Counted from the first letter of the stretch, positions 39,846 through 49,525 are shown. The stretch is 64,000 nt of DNA from Haloferula sp. BvORR071 (GCF_000739615.1 NZ_BATP01000016.1:1-64000); one strand, 5' to 3'. Translations and numbers: made by a program. Notes: generated by a model from the letters alone, not told the origin.

Positions 39846-40367
39846 TCATCCCTCGACGAGCCCTTGTCTCAAGCTGTAGAATTCAGTGACTCCAGCCAGC
39901 TTCTCGGCCGTGAATGGGTCACCCCAAGCGTCGTCCCCTCTTTTCCCGCTGCGATTGTCAAACTCCAAGGGGCTCGTCGGGGGCGCTGCTATGCTCATGG
40001 CCAGAAGAAGTCGCAGGCACTCTCCGGCATACTTTCGTGGATCTCCCGTGTCTGCGCCATACATGTCGCAATAGCCCACTTCGGAACAGTTCTCCACCAT
40101 TTGCCGGAAGACCTCGCGCACACCCACTGGAATCGAATGCATCAGGGATATTGGAAAATCATCCCCCAAGCCTGTAAGCTCAAGCGCCATGCCCTCTTCC
40201 CCCCAGTCTGGCAAGAACTCGCTGGAGGCCAGCCTGACCCGATGGGCGATGAATCGGTCGATCGATTCATGACGTATCGCCATTTCCTCGCAAAAGATTT
40301 TCAAGCAGACGGCTGCATAGACCTGCAACTGCCTGTTTGTGAATGAATCCAAGACCTTTGGCATCAT
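39846..40367 (-). CDS. Hypothetical protein
   Basis: The 173-residue cytoplasmic protein is not recognised. It begins MMPKVLDSFTNRQLQVYAAVCLKIFC, which reads as a helical start, and has acidic and aromatic stretches such as EFLPDWGEEGMALELTGLGDDF. There is no signal or membrane segment. Codon use is somewhat less GC-biased than nearby genes. It is divergent from the zinc-ribbon gene at 40475. Such short acidic helical proteins are sometimes immunity factors, but no toxin gene is next to it. Confidence 0.5.
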   Translation of the reverse strand: MMPKVLDSFTNRQLQVYAAVCLKIFCEEMAIRHESIDRFIAHRVRLASSEFLPDWGEEGMALELTGLGDDFPISLMHSIPVGVREVFRQMVENCSEVGYCDMYGADTGDPRKYAGECLRLLLAMSIAAPPTSPLEFDNRSGKRGDDAWGDPFTAEKLAGVTEFYSLRQGLVEG

Positions 40368-40474
40368 CGTTAGAATACCGGTGAGACCTTATCACCACAT
40401 TCGAGCTTTCCTCAATTTTCTTGCGAGGCGAGCGCGGATCGTAAAGAGGAAAGGAAAACCCTATCTCCTCTATC

Positions 40475-41230
40475 ATGAGCCGAATCCCCTGCACGAAGTG
40501 TGGAGCAATGATTCTCCCCGCGACCGCCAATGCCAACGGCGGCCTCTGCATGCCGTGCTCCCAAGGCCGTGGCAAGTGCGAGCGCTGCGGCATCTCGATG
40601 TCCAGCGCCCGCGGGGACGGCCGTTTCATCTGCTACGAGTGCAGCACCACGGAGAAGATCGCGGCCCTGCCCTTCCTCGACGCGGACTGGAAGAAGGTTG
40701 AAGACGTCGACTGGAGCCGTATTGCCTCGAACTATGAGTTGTTCGGCCGTGACTTGCTCCGCCTCCATGCCGCCCGGCAAGGCGCGGATCCCGCGTATGG
40801 GATGGTCTTCCAGCTTTCCCAGAACGGGGTTCTGGATATCCACATCAATACGCAGGAGGGCATCGCCGGGATCCCTGCGAAGATGCGGAGCATCGCCAAC
40901 TGGGGGAAGGAACTCACGGATGAGGGCTGGCTGGAGAAGATGGGGCTGTGGTACACGCCCTCATGGAGATACGACTCCATCGGCTGCACGCTTAAGTCGG
41001 AGTTCGCCCCGATCGAAGATTTCCACTACCGGCTTCACGAGGTTTTGAGCGGGGCTGATGATGACCAGGAGCTGGTGAGCAAAAAGTTCGACGAAGCCCG
41101 TCTGGCAGCCGTCGCTGCGATTAAGGCCTCTCCGCAATACGCCGCCATCCCGAAGACCGCGGACTTCCGCTGCCAAACAGCCGACGATGACGGGCTTGAT
41201 TACGATACCAAGCAACAGCTTGGAGCCTGA
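40475..41230 (+). CDS. Zinc-ribbon-type hypothetical protein
   Basis: The 251-residue protein opens with Cys pairs typical of a double zinc ribbon: CTKC (about residue 6), CMPC (about 25), CERC (about 35) and CYEC (about 53). A soluble domain of about 190 residues follows with no known motif (WSRIASNYELFGRDLLRLH; WRYDSIGCTLKSEFAPIEDF). There is no signal peptide, so it is probably cytosolic and may bind nucleic acid or a protein partner. It stands alone between unrelated genes. Similar ribbon-plus-unknown proteins occur in Verrucomicrobia and Planctomycetes. Confidence 0.65.
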   Translation: MSRIPCTKCGAMILPATANANGGLCMPCSQGRGKCERCGISMSSARGDGRFICYECSTTEKIAALPFLDADWKKVEDVDWSRIASNYELFGRDLLRLHAARQGADPAYGMVFQLSQNGVLDIHINTQEGIAGIPAKMRSIANWGKELTDEGWLEKMGLWYTPSWRYDSIGCTLKSEFAPIEDFHYRLHEVLSGADDDQELVSKKFDEARLAAVAAIKASPQYAAIPKTADFRCQTADDDGLDYDTKQQLGA

Positions 41231-41334
41231 GGGGAGTATCCGTGCTGCTTGCGAATCGACGGCAGCATATAAAGGGGGGAGTGCTCCGAAACTTCTTCCT
41301 TCACGGCTTCCCGTTTCCATCGAAGCTTACCCGA

Positions 41335-42084
41335 ATGAATCTCCGTGCATCTCTTCTCTTCGCCTCGCTCGCGGGGTGCTTTCCGCTGCATGCGGAGGAA
41401 CCCCTGGCTGACCTCATCGCGCGGCTCGGAACCACCGCCGACGAGGGCAAGGGGATCAACGAAGCAGAACAAGAACTGGCCAAGGCCATCGCCCCCCACA
41501 ATACCGCCGCCGCTGATCTTCTGCTTCCCCTGCTGAAGTCGGACAACAAGGACGTCAGGCAGCTTGCCGCCTACTGCCTGTTTGAGCTTCCCGCGGGCAG
41601 TCTGCTTGAGCGGCACCTGCCCGCCTTGACGAAGGCCTGCCGCGAGGAACGCGGATGGCTGCCGCATGCGATCGCGGACATCGGTTCAGACGCCGCCCTC
41701 GCCTTCCTCGCAGCGGAGTTCCGGCGGGAACCACAGACCCACGCCCAGATCGACCATGCCTTGATCCACACCGCGCCCCGCTCCGTGCCTCACTTGTTGC
41801 ACGAGTTAGCGGTGGCAGAGGAAGGAGACACCAAGTTCCTCGAAACGCTGCCGGCCCTGTGGCCTGAGATGGCCGCGAATGCCGCTGCGGCAGTGGAGCC
41901 CTTGCTCGCCATGGCGCGCGACGACGCCGCTCCGCTCTTCCGCAGACAATGTGCCATCGCCTCCCTGGGAGCCATCGGGCCCGCCGCAAAGGCAGCCCTT
42001 CCCCCGCTGAAAGCTTTGGCGGAAGCCAACCCGGCGCTAGCGGATGCAGTCCAGCAGGCCATTCAAAAACTCAGGGACAGATGA
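41335..42084 (+). CDS. Secreted HEAT-repeat protein
   Basis: The 249-residue product has a Sec signal (MNLRASLLFASLAGCFPLHAEE) and alternating helical pairs of the HEAT/PBS-lyase type through the rest (DVRQLAAYCLFELPAG; AAPLFRRQCAIASLGAIGPAAKAAL). HEAT solenoids serve as protein-binding scaffolds; being exported, it probably acts in the periplasm. The ATG at 41335 fits the signal peptide; upstream in-frame sequence does not. The next gene starts 121 bp downstream on the same strand. Confidence 0.8.
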   Translation: MNLRASLLFASLAGCFPLHAEEPLADLIARLGTTADEGKGINEAEQELAKAIAPHNTAAADLLLPLLKSDNKDVRQLAAYCLFELPAGSLLERHLPALTKACREERGWLPHAIADIGSDAALAFLAAEFRREPQTHAQIDHALIHTAPRSVPHLLHELAVAEEGDTKFLETLPALWPEMAANAAAAVEPLLAMARDDAAPLFRRQCAIASLGAIGPAAKAALPPLKALAEANPALADAVQQAIQKLRDR

Positions 42085-42205
42085 TGCGGCGGCACTCCTC
42101 TTGCCCGCCAGCTATCTGGACAGCGGCGGCGATCCGGTGGAGAAAAAAGAAATGACAGGCTTCCGCGACGACTCCCGGCCAGCCGCTGCGTAGGAAGATG
42201 GCATC

Positions 42206-43168
42206 ATGAAATCCCTGCGTCTCCTTCTCTTCCTTCTCCCCGCCCTCGCCTCGGCCCAAGAAACGATTGAGAAGCTGGACCCGGCGCTGGATGATATCCT
42301 CGCGCCGGACACCAAGGTGGAGACGCTGTGCAGCGGCTTCGATTGGGCGGAGGGACCGGTGTGGGACGAGAAGGAGCATCGCCTGCTATTCTCCGATGTG
42401 CCGCGCAATACGATCTACCAGTGGAAGGAGGGCGACAAGGAAGCCTCCGTCTACATGAAGCCGTCGGGCTTCACCGGCGTGGGCAAATACTGCGACGAGC
42501 CGGGCTCGAACGGCTTGGCGATCGACGAGAAGGGCGTGCTCTTCTGCGCCGAGCACGGTGACCGGCGGATCTCCTACCTGACGCCGGGCGGGGGCAAGCG
42601 GACCTTGGCGGACAACTTCAACGGCAAGCGCTTCAACTCGCCGAATGACCTGGTGATCGCGAAGGACGGCAGCGTTTTCTTCACCGATCCTCCCTACGGC
42701 CTGCCCGGGCGGGAGAATGACACCCAATTCAAGGAGCTGCCCTTCAATGGCGTCTTCATGAGCACGCCACAGGGAGTGGTGTCACTGGTGACCCGTGACC
42801 TCGACCGTCCAAATGGAGTGGCGCTGTCGCCGGATGAGAAGATTCTCTACGTGGCGCAGTCGCATGGCCCCGCACCGATCATCATGGCCTACACCTTGGC
42901 CGCGGATAAGAGCGTCGCGGGCAGCAAGATCTTCTTCAATTGCAAGGAGCTGAAGGGACCGGGCGCGCCGGATGGGATCAAGGTGGATTCCAAGGGGAAT
43001 GTGTTTTCGACGGGCCCCGGGGGATGCCTGATTCTGAATCCGGAGGGGAAGCTGTTAGGGCGGATCCTGTGCGGGCGGCCGACGGCAAACGTGGCCTTCG
43101 GCGAGAGCGGGACGAAGCTCTACCTGACTTCCGATGACCGGATTTTGAGAGTGGCGCTGAAGCGGTGA
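42206..43168 (+). CDS. SMP-30/gluconolactonase family protein, secreted
   Basis: The 320-residue six-bladed propeller has a Sec signal (MKSLRLLLFLLPALASAQ). Family features are FDWAEGPVWD (metal-ligand Glu), SNGLAIDEKGVLFCAEHGDRRI, RFNSPNDLVIAKDGSVFFTDPPYG and LDRPNGVALSPDEKILYV. Members hydrolyse sugar lactones such as gluconolactone with a bound Ca or Zn. The exported form suggests use of external aldonic lactones and would fit the nearby glucanase. The start follows a poor ribosome-binding site. It is convergent with the PhoD-like gene, 16 bp away. Confidence 0.9.
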   Translation: MKSLRLLLFLLPALASAQETIEKLDPALDDILAPDTKVETLCSGFDWAEGPVWDEKEHRLLFSDVPRNTIYQWKEGDKEASVYMKPSGFTGVGKYCDEPGSNGLAIDEKGVLFCAEHGDRRISYLTPGGGKRTLADNFNGKRFNSPNDLVIAKDGSVFFTDPPYGLPGRENDTQFKELPFNGVFMSTPQGVVSLVTRDLDRPNGVALSPDEKILYVAQSHGPAPIIMAYTLAADKSVAGSKIFFNCKELKGPGAPDGIKVDSKGNVFSTGPGGCLILNPEGKLLGRILCGRPTANVAFGESGTKLYLTSDDRILRVALKR

Positions 43169-43184
43169 GCGCAGCCTCCCCCGA

Positions 43185-45113
43185 TCAGGGTGACTCGGTC
43201 ACGATGACTCGATAGTAACGACAGCCGCCCGGGGCAAAGCCAGTGTCTTGCCACTGCTTCACGGAGCCGTCTCCCGTGATCTGTGGCGAAGTGATGGGCC
43301 AGGTTTTCAAATCGTCGCTGGCTTCGACACGATAGCTCCGGCCCGTGCTGGTGGCGAAATTCACGTCCGCTCCCGATCCATTCGTCACCACATCCCACGC
43401 GTAGCGGTCCTGCTGGAGTGGGTTCTTGTCGAAAAGATACTCCTCCATGGTGTTCATGCCGTCGAGGTCGTCATTGGCGTCGTCCGCCACGTCGGCACTT
43501 CCGAAGTGAAGGACCTTCCAGTCGTGGTAGCCGTTCGAAGCGGCGGCACTCGCCGTTGCGGAGGGGGTGGACTGTTCACTGCCGTTGAGAGTGATGGCGC
43601 GGTACTCGTAGGTGGTTCCCGTGGCCGCCGTCGTGTCGTTGAAATCGAGGACCGCGGCACCTGTGGTCCCTAACAGAGCCCAGGTCCCGGCTCCGATCCG
43701 ACGCTCAACGCGATACCCCGTCTCCACCGTGGAATTGTCACTCCAGTGGAGGTGGATCGCATTCAGAGAGGGCGATGCTGTCAGGCCGAGCGGCGGCCGC
43801 GGCTTCACTGGGCCGGCGTTGTGCCTGTAGGTCTTCCACGTGGTGGCATTGCTCGCCGAAGTGGCGATGCGTCCGGTGTAGGTGGCCGAGACATTGGTTC
43901 CATCGTCCGCGATGTCCATGATGCCGTAACGCTGGGGGCCCTCGCTCACGCCACCGGAATAGGGCCCTCCCTTCTCTGAGCCGTCACGCGTGAGCGCGGC
44001 GGCATGGAAGACCGGAATCCGCACGCCCGCCACATAGCTATCCGTTGCGCGGCCATCGTCGTAGGCCAGTGCATGCATGTCTCCGGAAATGATCACCACA
44101 TTGCGGATGTCCTGATCGCGGATGAATTCCAGCAGCTCCTTGCGCTCGACGCTATAGGAGCCCCAGTTGTCGCGCACCGAGCCGACCTGGATGAATGGCA
44201 CGCCGCTCATCCACACGATCAGTGGTACCTCAGCATCGCGTGCCGCCACGAGCTGATCCTTGAACCACTGCTTCTGCACCGGGCCCATCATCGACTTGTT
44301 GGCATTGTCGGTGTCCGAGTCGCGGTTGCGGTCGGAGCGCAGATCGGAGAGAAGGAAACGGACCCGCCCGCAGGTGAAGGCCTGATAGATCGCTTCATTC
44401 GGCCCACCCGCCGGCAGCGGGTAGTGCGGGACCAGCTCGCGATAGACCGCGCGGCTCGCGCGGCGGCCGTTGCTGGTCTTGTCGGAGGTGTTGCCGGAGA
44501 AATCGTGGTCGTCCCAGATGTAGGCAGTCGGCAGCTTGCGCACCATCTCGCCCATTTCCGGGCTCAGGGTGATCGAGTTGATGATGTTCTCGCGATAGGG
44601 TTGCTCGTTGTCCTCGTCGGTGTCCTCATAGTTGAAGTCGCCCATGTGGATGAAGAAGCGCGGGTTTTCCGTGAGGATCTTCTGGTGCACATATTGTCCG
44701 TTCTCGTGCCAATCCCCGCAGGAGGCGAAGCAGAAGCGGAACGAAGTCGGCCCGGGGAGCGGAAAGGTGCGAAAGGTTCCCGTCTTGTCCGCCGCCGTCT
44801 CCAGCACCCCGCCGACCTCAAGCGCGTAGTAGTACTGGGTATCCGCCGTCAGGCCGCTGAGATCGACCCGCACATTGTTTCCCGTAACGGCCGCAGAGGT
44901 GACCGGAGCCGAAAACAGCGGATTGCTGAAATCGGGGACAGTCGAAACCGCCAGCCGCGCCTGCAAGCCGGGGCCCGTGAGATGGGCGGTAGCCGCGATC
45001 GATTGGTGCGTAACTGCACCGCACCAAGGTCCGGCGGCAACAGGGGAAACCGCCTGCGAAGGCGAGATAGCGGCAGCGAAGAGCGCCACCGCGGTGGGGA
45101 ACCGGGATCTCAT
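43185..45113 (-). CDS. PhoD-like alkaline phosphatase with FN3 and C-terminal Asp-rich module
   Basis: The 642-residue product has a Sec signal (MRSRFPTAVALFAAAISPSQA), an N-terminal fibronectin-like domain, a PhoD-type metallophosphatase core (about 115-400) with metal-ligand motifs ASCGDWHEN, IHMGDFNYED, IWDDHDFSGN and ISGDMHALAYD, then an FN3 domain (about 435-520) and a tail with DANDDLDGMNTMEEYLFDKNPL. The core is expected to be a Ca/Fe-dependent phosphodiesterase or monoesterase that releases phosphate outside the cell. The C-terminal module recurs on other secreted proteins in the window. The ATG at 45113 gives the signal peptide; 23 in-frame codons upstream do not look like coding sequence. 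Confidence 0.9.
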   Translation of the reverse strand: MRSRFPTAVALFAAAISPSQAVSPVAAGPWCGAVTHQSIAATAHLTGPGLQARLAVSTVPDFSNPLFSAPVTSAAVTGNNVRVDLSGLTADTQYYYALEVGGVLETAADKTGTFRTFPLPGPTSFRFCFASCGDWHENGQYVHQKILTENPRFFIHMGDFNYEDTDEDNEQPYRENIINSITLSPEMGEMVRKLPTAYIWDDHDFSGNTSDKTSNGRRASRAVYRELVPHYPLPAGGPNEAIYQAFTCGRVRFLLSDLRSDRNRDSDTDNANKSMMGPVQKQWFKDQLVAARDAEVPLIVWMSGVPFIQVGSVRDNWGSYSVERKELLEFIRDQDIRNVVIISGDMHALAYDDGRATDSYVAGVRIPVFHAAALTRDGSEKGGPYSGGVSEGPQRYGIMDIADDGTNVSATYTGRIATSASNATTWKTYRHNAGPVKPRPPLGLTASPSLNAIHLHWSDNSTVETGYRVERRIGAGTWALLGTTGAAVLDFNDTTAATGTTYEYRAITLNGSEQSTPSATASAAASNGYHDWKVLHFGSADVADDANDDLDGMNTMEEYLFDKNPLQQDRYAWDVVTNGSGADVNFATSTGRSYRVEASDDLKTWPITSPQITGDGSVKQWQDTGFAPGGCRYYRVIVTESP

Positions 45114-45224
45114 GAATACGGGATGGGGGGATGGCTCGGGGGGGACCATCCACCGGCAGAAGAACCGGTGTGAGGCTTTCACAATGGCGCTTTGCCGCTC
45201 TCAATCAAGCGCCGATCGCCCGGG

Positions 45225-46073
45225 CTACTCCTCCCGTGCTTTTTGCAGCGCAGCGCGGATCTGGTCCGGCGCCACGTCCTGGAGAGTATTGTGCCGGCCG
45301 CCGGGGATCTCCGTGTAGCGCACCACCGAGGGTGTCTTCTCCGCCAGCTCCCGCGACATCCGCACCGGAATCGCTTCGTCGTCGGCCCCGTGGAGGATGA
45401 AGACCCCTGCCCCACCCTTCTCCGCCATTTCCTGGAGCCGCGCCCGGTTGTCGAAGCGGTGCCAGACGAGCCAGCCCAAGTTTACATTAAACATCGCCTC
45501 GGTCATGTCCATGGTGCTGGTGAAGGGCGCGAGCAGCACGCCGCGACGAATGTCGTATTCCTTCGCGCCCTCCAGGCAGACGGCAGCACCCAGGCTGTGG
45601 CCGAAGAAGCGCAGTCTCTTTTGATCGGCGGGGAGCGACCAGCCCAAGGCCTCCATCCCGGCGGGCACCACGGCCTTGAGGTTATTCCGGATCGTCCCGG
45701 GACTCGGCTTGCCCGCGCAGCCACCGTAGCCCGGCATGTCCATCAGCAGCCAGGCATCCTGCTCCGGGCCGTGCTCGCGGAGCCAATCCGACCATTCGAG
45801 GGCCAAGGTGCCGTTGCCTCCACAGACCAGCCAGAGGTGCTCCGGTTTCGCCGTCTTCGAGAGCAGGTAGGCCTGCTGCTTCCCTTGGGCGGTGGTGTAG
45901 TCGATCACCCGGGTCCCCGGCTCTGCATCCCAGTTCGCCACGTCGCCCGCGCCGTAGGGCCGGGGAAAGTAGATCAGCTTGCTCTGGCAGCCGGCAAGCA
46001 GGCCTAAGGTACCTACGGTAGGGACGACGGTCCAAAGGAACATATGGCGAAGAAAGCGGCGGACCAGCGACAT
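45225..46073 (-). CDS. Alpha/beta hydrolase lipoprotein
   Basis: The 282-residue hydrolase has a lipoprotein-type signal (GTLGLLAGC, probable lipidated Cys29) and a typical fold: an oxyanion segment near LWLVCGGNGT, nucleophile elbow GHSLGAA, catalytic Asp in HGADDEAIP, and a late His in GGRHNT. It resembles the YqiA/FrsA/DUF818-like lipases and esterases, but no specific substrate can be assigned. The lipid anchor would hold it on the periplasmic face of a membrane. It is divergent from the DUF3500 gene at 46246. Confidence 0.85.
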   Translation of the reverse strand: MSLVRRFLRHMFLWTVVPTVGTLGLLAGCQSKLIYFPRPYGAGDVANWDAEPGTRVIDYTTAQGKQQAYLLSKTAKPEHLWLVCGGNGTLALEWSDWLREHGPEQDAWLLMDMPGYGGCAGKPSPGTIRNNLKAVVPAGMEALGWSLPADQKRLRFFGHSLGAAVCLEGAKEYDIRRGVLLAPFTSTMDMTEAMFNVNLGWLVWHRFDNRARLQEMAEKGGAGVFILHGADDEAIPVRMSRELAEKTPSVVRYTEIPGGRHNTLQDVAPDQIRAALQKAREE

Positions 46074-46245
46074 GGCAGGAGAAGAAGAAGAACCAAGAGA
46101 GTGAGGGATCAGGCGCGGCACCGAAAATCGAAAATCCGATGGCAAACATCGTTTCTCTGAATGGAGAGCCTACCTTTTCGGAGGCGGAGGAATGCTGACA
46201 CTCCTGCTTGCGAGAATGCCCGCGGCCCGCTTGTATCCTTTTTGC

Positions 46246-47265
46246 ATGAAAATTCCGCTCCTTTCCCTCCTCCTGACCTTGCCGCTCGCCGCGGATGAAA
46301 TTGCCGCCGTCGCAGACATGAAGGCCGCCGCGGATGCCTTCCTCGGCTCGCTGGATGAATCGAAGAAGGCCAAAGCCCTCTTCCCCTTCGACTCCGACCA
46401 GCGCGAGAATTTCAAGTTCACCCCGCAAGTCCGCACCGGCCTGCCCTTCAAGGAAATGGACGAAAAGCAGACGGCCGCAGCCAAGAAGCTGCTCGATACC
46501 GCCCTGAGTGATAAGGGCAAGCTCAAGGCCAGCCAGATCATGATCCTGGAAAGCGTGCTGGCGGGGATCGAGCAGAAGCCGGAATATCGGGATAACACCA
46601 AGTACTACATCTCGGTCTTCGGCACGCCCGGTGACGAGAAGGGCTGGGGCTGGAAGTACGAGGGCCACCACTGCGCGCTGAACTACACCGTCGTGGGTGG
46701 CAAGGAGATCGCGGTCACACCGTCCTTCTTCGGCGCCAATCCCGGCGAGGTGATGGAGGGCGAGCACAAGGGCCTGCGGGTCCTCAAGGCCGAGGAAGAA
46801 CTTGGCATGTCACTGGCCAATGCCCTGCTCGAAAGCGGCAAGAGCGCCGTAAAATTCAGCGACAAGGCGCCGAACGAAATCCTGACCGCCGAGAACCGCA
46901 AGGCCACCGCGCTGGAACCAGTCGGCGTCCTCGCCTCCGAAATGACCGATGAGCAGAAGAAGGCCCTGCGCACCTTGATCGCCGAATACACCGGCCGCCA
47001 TCGCGAAGCCCTTGCGGAGGACGACATGAAGAAGATCGACGACGCGGGCTTCGACAAGATCCGCTTCGGCTGGGCTGGCGGCACCAAGCGCGGCGAAGCT
47101 TGGTACTATCGCGTGCAAGGCCCGAACTTCCTGATGGAAGCGGCGAACACGCAGAACAACGCGAATCACATCCACGCCACATGGCGGACCTTCGAAGGAG
47201 ACTTCGCCCGCGACTTCATGGCGGAACACTACAAGCAGCACGAGAAAGACGGGGGCGAGCACTGA
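46246..47265 (+). CDS. DUF3500 family secreted protein
   Basis: The 339-residue product has a short Sec signal (MKIPLLSLLLTLPLAAD). The family pattern is clear: FPFDSDQRENFKFTP, MDEKQTAAAKKLLDTALS, YYISVFGTPG, WGWKYEGHHCALNYTVVGG and GEAWYYRVQGPNFLMEAANTQNNANHIH. The clustered His residues (EGHHC, NHIH) suggest metal binding. DUF3500 proteins are exported and have no known reaction. The PTP-like phosphatase follows after only 6 bp, so both probably share a transcript. The ATG at 46246 is chosen for the signal peptide. Confidence 0.88.
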   Translation: MKIPLLSLLLTLPLAADEIAAVADMKAAADAFLGSLDESKKAKALFPFDSDQRENFKFTPQVRTGLPFKEMDEKQTAAAKKLLDTALSDKGKLKASQIMILESVLAGIEQKPEYRDNTKYYISVFGTPGDEKGWGWKYEGHHCALNYTVVGGKEIAVTPSFFGANPGEVMEGEHKGLRVLKAEEELGMSLANALLESGKSAVKFSDKAPNEILTAENRKATALEPVGVLASEMTDEQKKALRTLIAEYTGRHREALAEDDMKKIDDAGFDKIRFGWAGGTKRGEAWYYRVQGPNFLMEAANTQNNANHIHATWRTFEGDFARDFMAEHYKQHEKDGGEH

Positions 47266-47271
47266 ACCGCC

Positions 47272-47958
47272 GTGCGCTACTCGCTGCTGCTTTCCATTCT
47301 AGGCGTCCTGCTTGCGCTTCTGGGCCTGCAGGCAGGATGGCCATGGAGCATTCCACTCGTGTGGTTGGCGCTGAATTTCGTGGCCCTTGGCGTTGCCCAT
47401 TCCCGCGGCGGCCACGGTATCTTCGGCAAGCGGCCGGATGGCACCCTTCGGTGGTGGAGCTGGGTGCTGTTCCTGCCGCTGCTGCTTTACACGGCGGCGG
47501 TGTGGCATCTTATCCGGCTGATCAGCCGCGAGGCGGCGGTCAACCGCCTAACAGAGCGGATCGCGATCGGCCGTCGTCTCCTGCCCGGGGAATTGAAGGA
47601 GAGCTTCTCCAACCATGTCGACCTCACCGCGGAGTTTCAGGAGCCCGACGCCTACCGCAGCAGTGCGGGCTATTTTGCCTTTCCAATTCTTGATGCGGCT
47701 GCGCCGAACCCCGAGCACTTGGCGCAGGCGATTGAAAGCCTGAAGGAGGGGCCGGTCTTTATCCATTGCGCCCAAGGCCATGGCAGGACCGGACTCTTTG
47801 CCTTGGCCTTGCTGCTCTCCTCCCGCGCGGTGGGATCGCTCGATGAGGGACTCGATCTTCTCGCCAAGGCCCGCCCGGCGGTACGCCTGAATCGTTCGCA
47901 ACTTGCATGTGCCCGCGCTTTCGCAGCACTACACAAGGAGCCCGATCCCTCGTCATGA
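47272..47958 (+). CDS. Membrane protein-tyrosine/dual-specificity phosphatase-like
   Basis: The 228-residue product starts with GTG. Helices at about residues 4-22, 25-43 and 63-82 lead to a cytosolic phosphatase domain with the PTP signature HCAQGHGRTG (Cys-x5-Arg) near residue 165. The general-acid loop is harder to place. Membrane-linked small PTPs of this kind can act on phosphoproteins or on phospholipid head groups, as PTPMT1 does on phosphatidylglycerol phosphate. Its stop overlaps the start of the GH8 gene (ATGA), implying translational coupling. Confidence 0.8.
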   Translation: MRYSLLLSILGVLLALLGLQAGWPWSIPLVWLALNFVALGVAHSRGGHGIFGKRPDGTLRWWSWVLFLPLLLYTAAVWHLIRLISREAAVNRLTERIAIGRRLLPGELKESFSNHVDLTAEFQEPDAYRSSAGYFAFPILDAAAPNPEHLAQAIESLKEGPVFIHCAQGHGRTGLFALALLLSSRAVGSLDEGLDLLAKARPAVRLNRSQLACARAFAALHKEPDPSS

Positions 47959-49511
47959 AGCTTCGCTGCATCCGATGCTCTCTACCGCTGTTAGCTTTCC
48001 TGCTAACGGTGGCCGGTGCTTCCGCGCAGCAGTATCCCTTCCCCCAGCACATCCTCTACACACCGGGGACGATCCTGCCTTCGAACTACACGCAGGCCCA
48101 GCTCGATGGAGATGTGCGCGCCTTCTACGACTACTGGAAGCAGAGCTACCTGAAGACCGCTGGAACCACAACGGACGGCCGCACGATGTATCGGATCGCC
48201 TTCGGGAAGTCCGGGGCTGGCGCAAATGCCACGGTTTCCGAAGGCCAAGGCTACGGCATGCTGATCCTGCCGCTGATGGCCGGGCATGACCCGGCAGCGC
48301 GGACGATCTTCGACGGGCTCTATGAGTTCGCCCACGCGCACCCCAGCCCGGGCGACGGGCGATTGATGGATTGGAAGATCCCGCGCGATGCGAGCGCGGG
48401 TGGCAGCAGCGCCTTCGATGGCGATGCGGACATCGCGCACGGGCTCATCCTCGCCCACGCGCAATGGGGCAGCGGCGGGACCGTGAACTACGCGGCTGCG
48501 TCTAACACTTGGCTGGCGGGAATCCTCGCTTCGACCATCGGGCAGACGAGCCGCTTGCCCACGCTGGGCGACTGGGCCTCACCGACGAGCGGCAAGCAGT
48601 ATGAACCGCGTTCCTCCGACCTGATGCCCGGTCACTTCCGTGCCTGGGCGCGGTATTCGGGGAATCCGGTGTGGAATACCGTGACCGCGAATTGCTCCGC
48701 GGTGGCGACGGCGATCCAGGCGAATCACAGCGCGGCGACCGGCTTGCTGCCGGACTTCATGATCAACGCTAACCCGCTCAGCGCGGTGAAGCCCGCTGGG
48801 CCGAACTTTCTGGAGAGCGAGAACGATGGCTCCTACTACTACAATGCCGGGCGAGTGCCGTGGCGCCTCGGCGTGGACGCGCTTTTGAATGCCGAAGCGA
48901 CGGCGTCCAAAACGCAGGCCGCAAAGATCGCCGCGTGGATGAAGACGAAGGCTGGCGGCAATGCGGCGAACATCCGCGCGGGCTACAAGCTGGATGGTAG
49001 CAATATCTCCGGCAACGACTACGAGACGACCTTCTTCATCGCGCCGATGGGCGTGGCTGCCATGCTCGATTCTGCCAACCAGGCATGGCTGAACTCGATC
49101 TACGCGAAGGTCCGCACCACGCATGAGGATTACTTCGAGGACACGGTGAACCTGCTGTGCCTGATCGCGATGAGCGGCAACTACTGGGACCCGACCACCG
49201 TTGACCAGCAGCCCGGGTTGATCCGCCGTCACGTCTTGCCACCTGATGGCCGGATGCAACTCGAGAGCGCCCGGCCGGAGCAAGTCGTGGTCTTCACGGT
49301 GAATCCCGCGGCGGGCCGCTATGGCCTGGTGCTGGAGCGGACCAGTGACTTTGGCGCGTGGACGACCTTGGCGACGCGGGCGGCCGGGGCTGCGAACTTC
49401 CAAGCCGCGGCTGACGTGACGGTGCTAAGCCAGACCAGCCCGGTGCGGATCCGGGATGGCTCGGCCGGGGCCGGGGCGAGCCACTTCTACCGGGTGAGGA
49501 TTGGGAATTGA
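47955..49511 (+). CDS. Glycoside hydrolase family 8 glucanase, secreted
   Basis: The 518-residue product has a Sec signal (CSLPLLAFLLTVAGASAQ) and the GH8 (alpha/alpha)6 barrel: catalytic acid region TVSEGQGYGMLILPL, conserved Asp region AFDGDADIAHGLILAHAQWG, and YNAGRVPWRLGVDALLN. GH8 enzymes are inverting endo-beta-1,4-glucanases, chitosanases or xylanases, and BcsZ-like members trim bacterial cellulose. After about residue 415 there is a beta-type tail similar to those on other secreted proteins here. No cellulose synthase genes are in the window, so either a degradative or a matrix-processing role is possible. It overlaps the upstream PTP-like gene by 4 bp. Confidence 0.92.
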   Translation: MKLRCIRCSLPLLAFLLTVAGASAQQYPFPQHILYTPGTILPSNYTQAQLDGDVRAFYDYWKQSYLKTAGTTTDGRTMYRIAFGKSGAGANATVSEGQGYGMLILPLMAGHDPAARTIFDGLYEFAHAHPSPGDGRLMDWKIPRDASAGGSSAFDGDADIAHGLILAHAQWGSGGTVNYAAASNTWLAGILASTIGQTSRLPTLGDWASPTSGKQYEPRSSDLMPGHFRAWARYSGNPVWNTVTANCSAVATAIQANHSAATGLLPDFMINANPLSAVKPAGPNFLESENDGSYYYNAGRVPWRLGVDALLNAEATASKTQAAKIAAWMKTKAGGNAANIRAGYKLDGSNISGNDYETTFFIAPMGVAAMLDSANQAWLNSIYAKVRTTHEDYFEDTVNLLCLIAMSGNYWDPTTVDQQPGLIRRHVLPPDGRMQLESARPEQVVVFTVNPAAGRYGLVLERTSDFGAWTTLATRAAGAANFQAAADVTVLSQTSPVRIRDGSAGAGASHFYRVRIGN

Positions 49512-49525
49512 GAGGAAGGCAGGCC

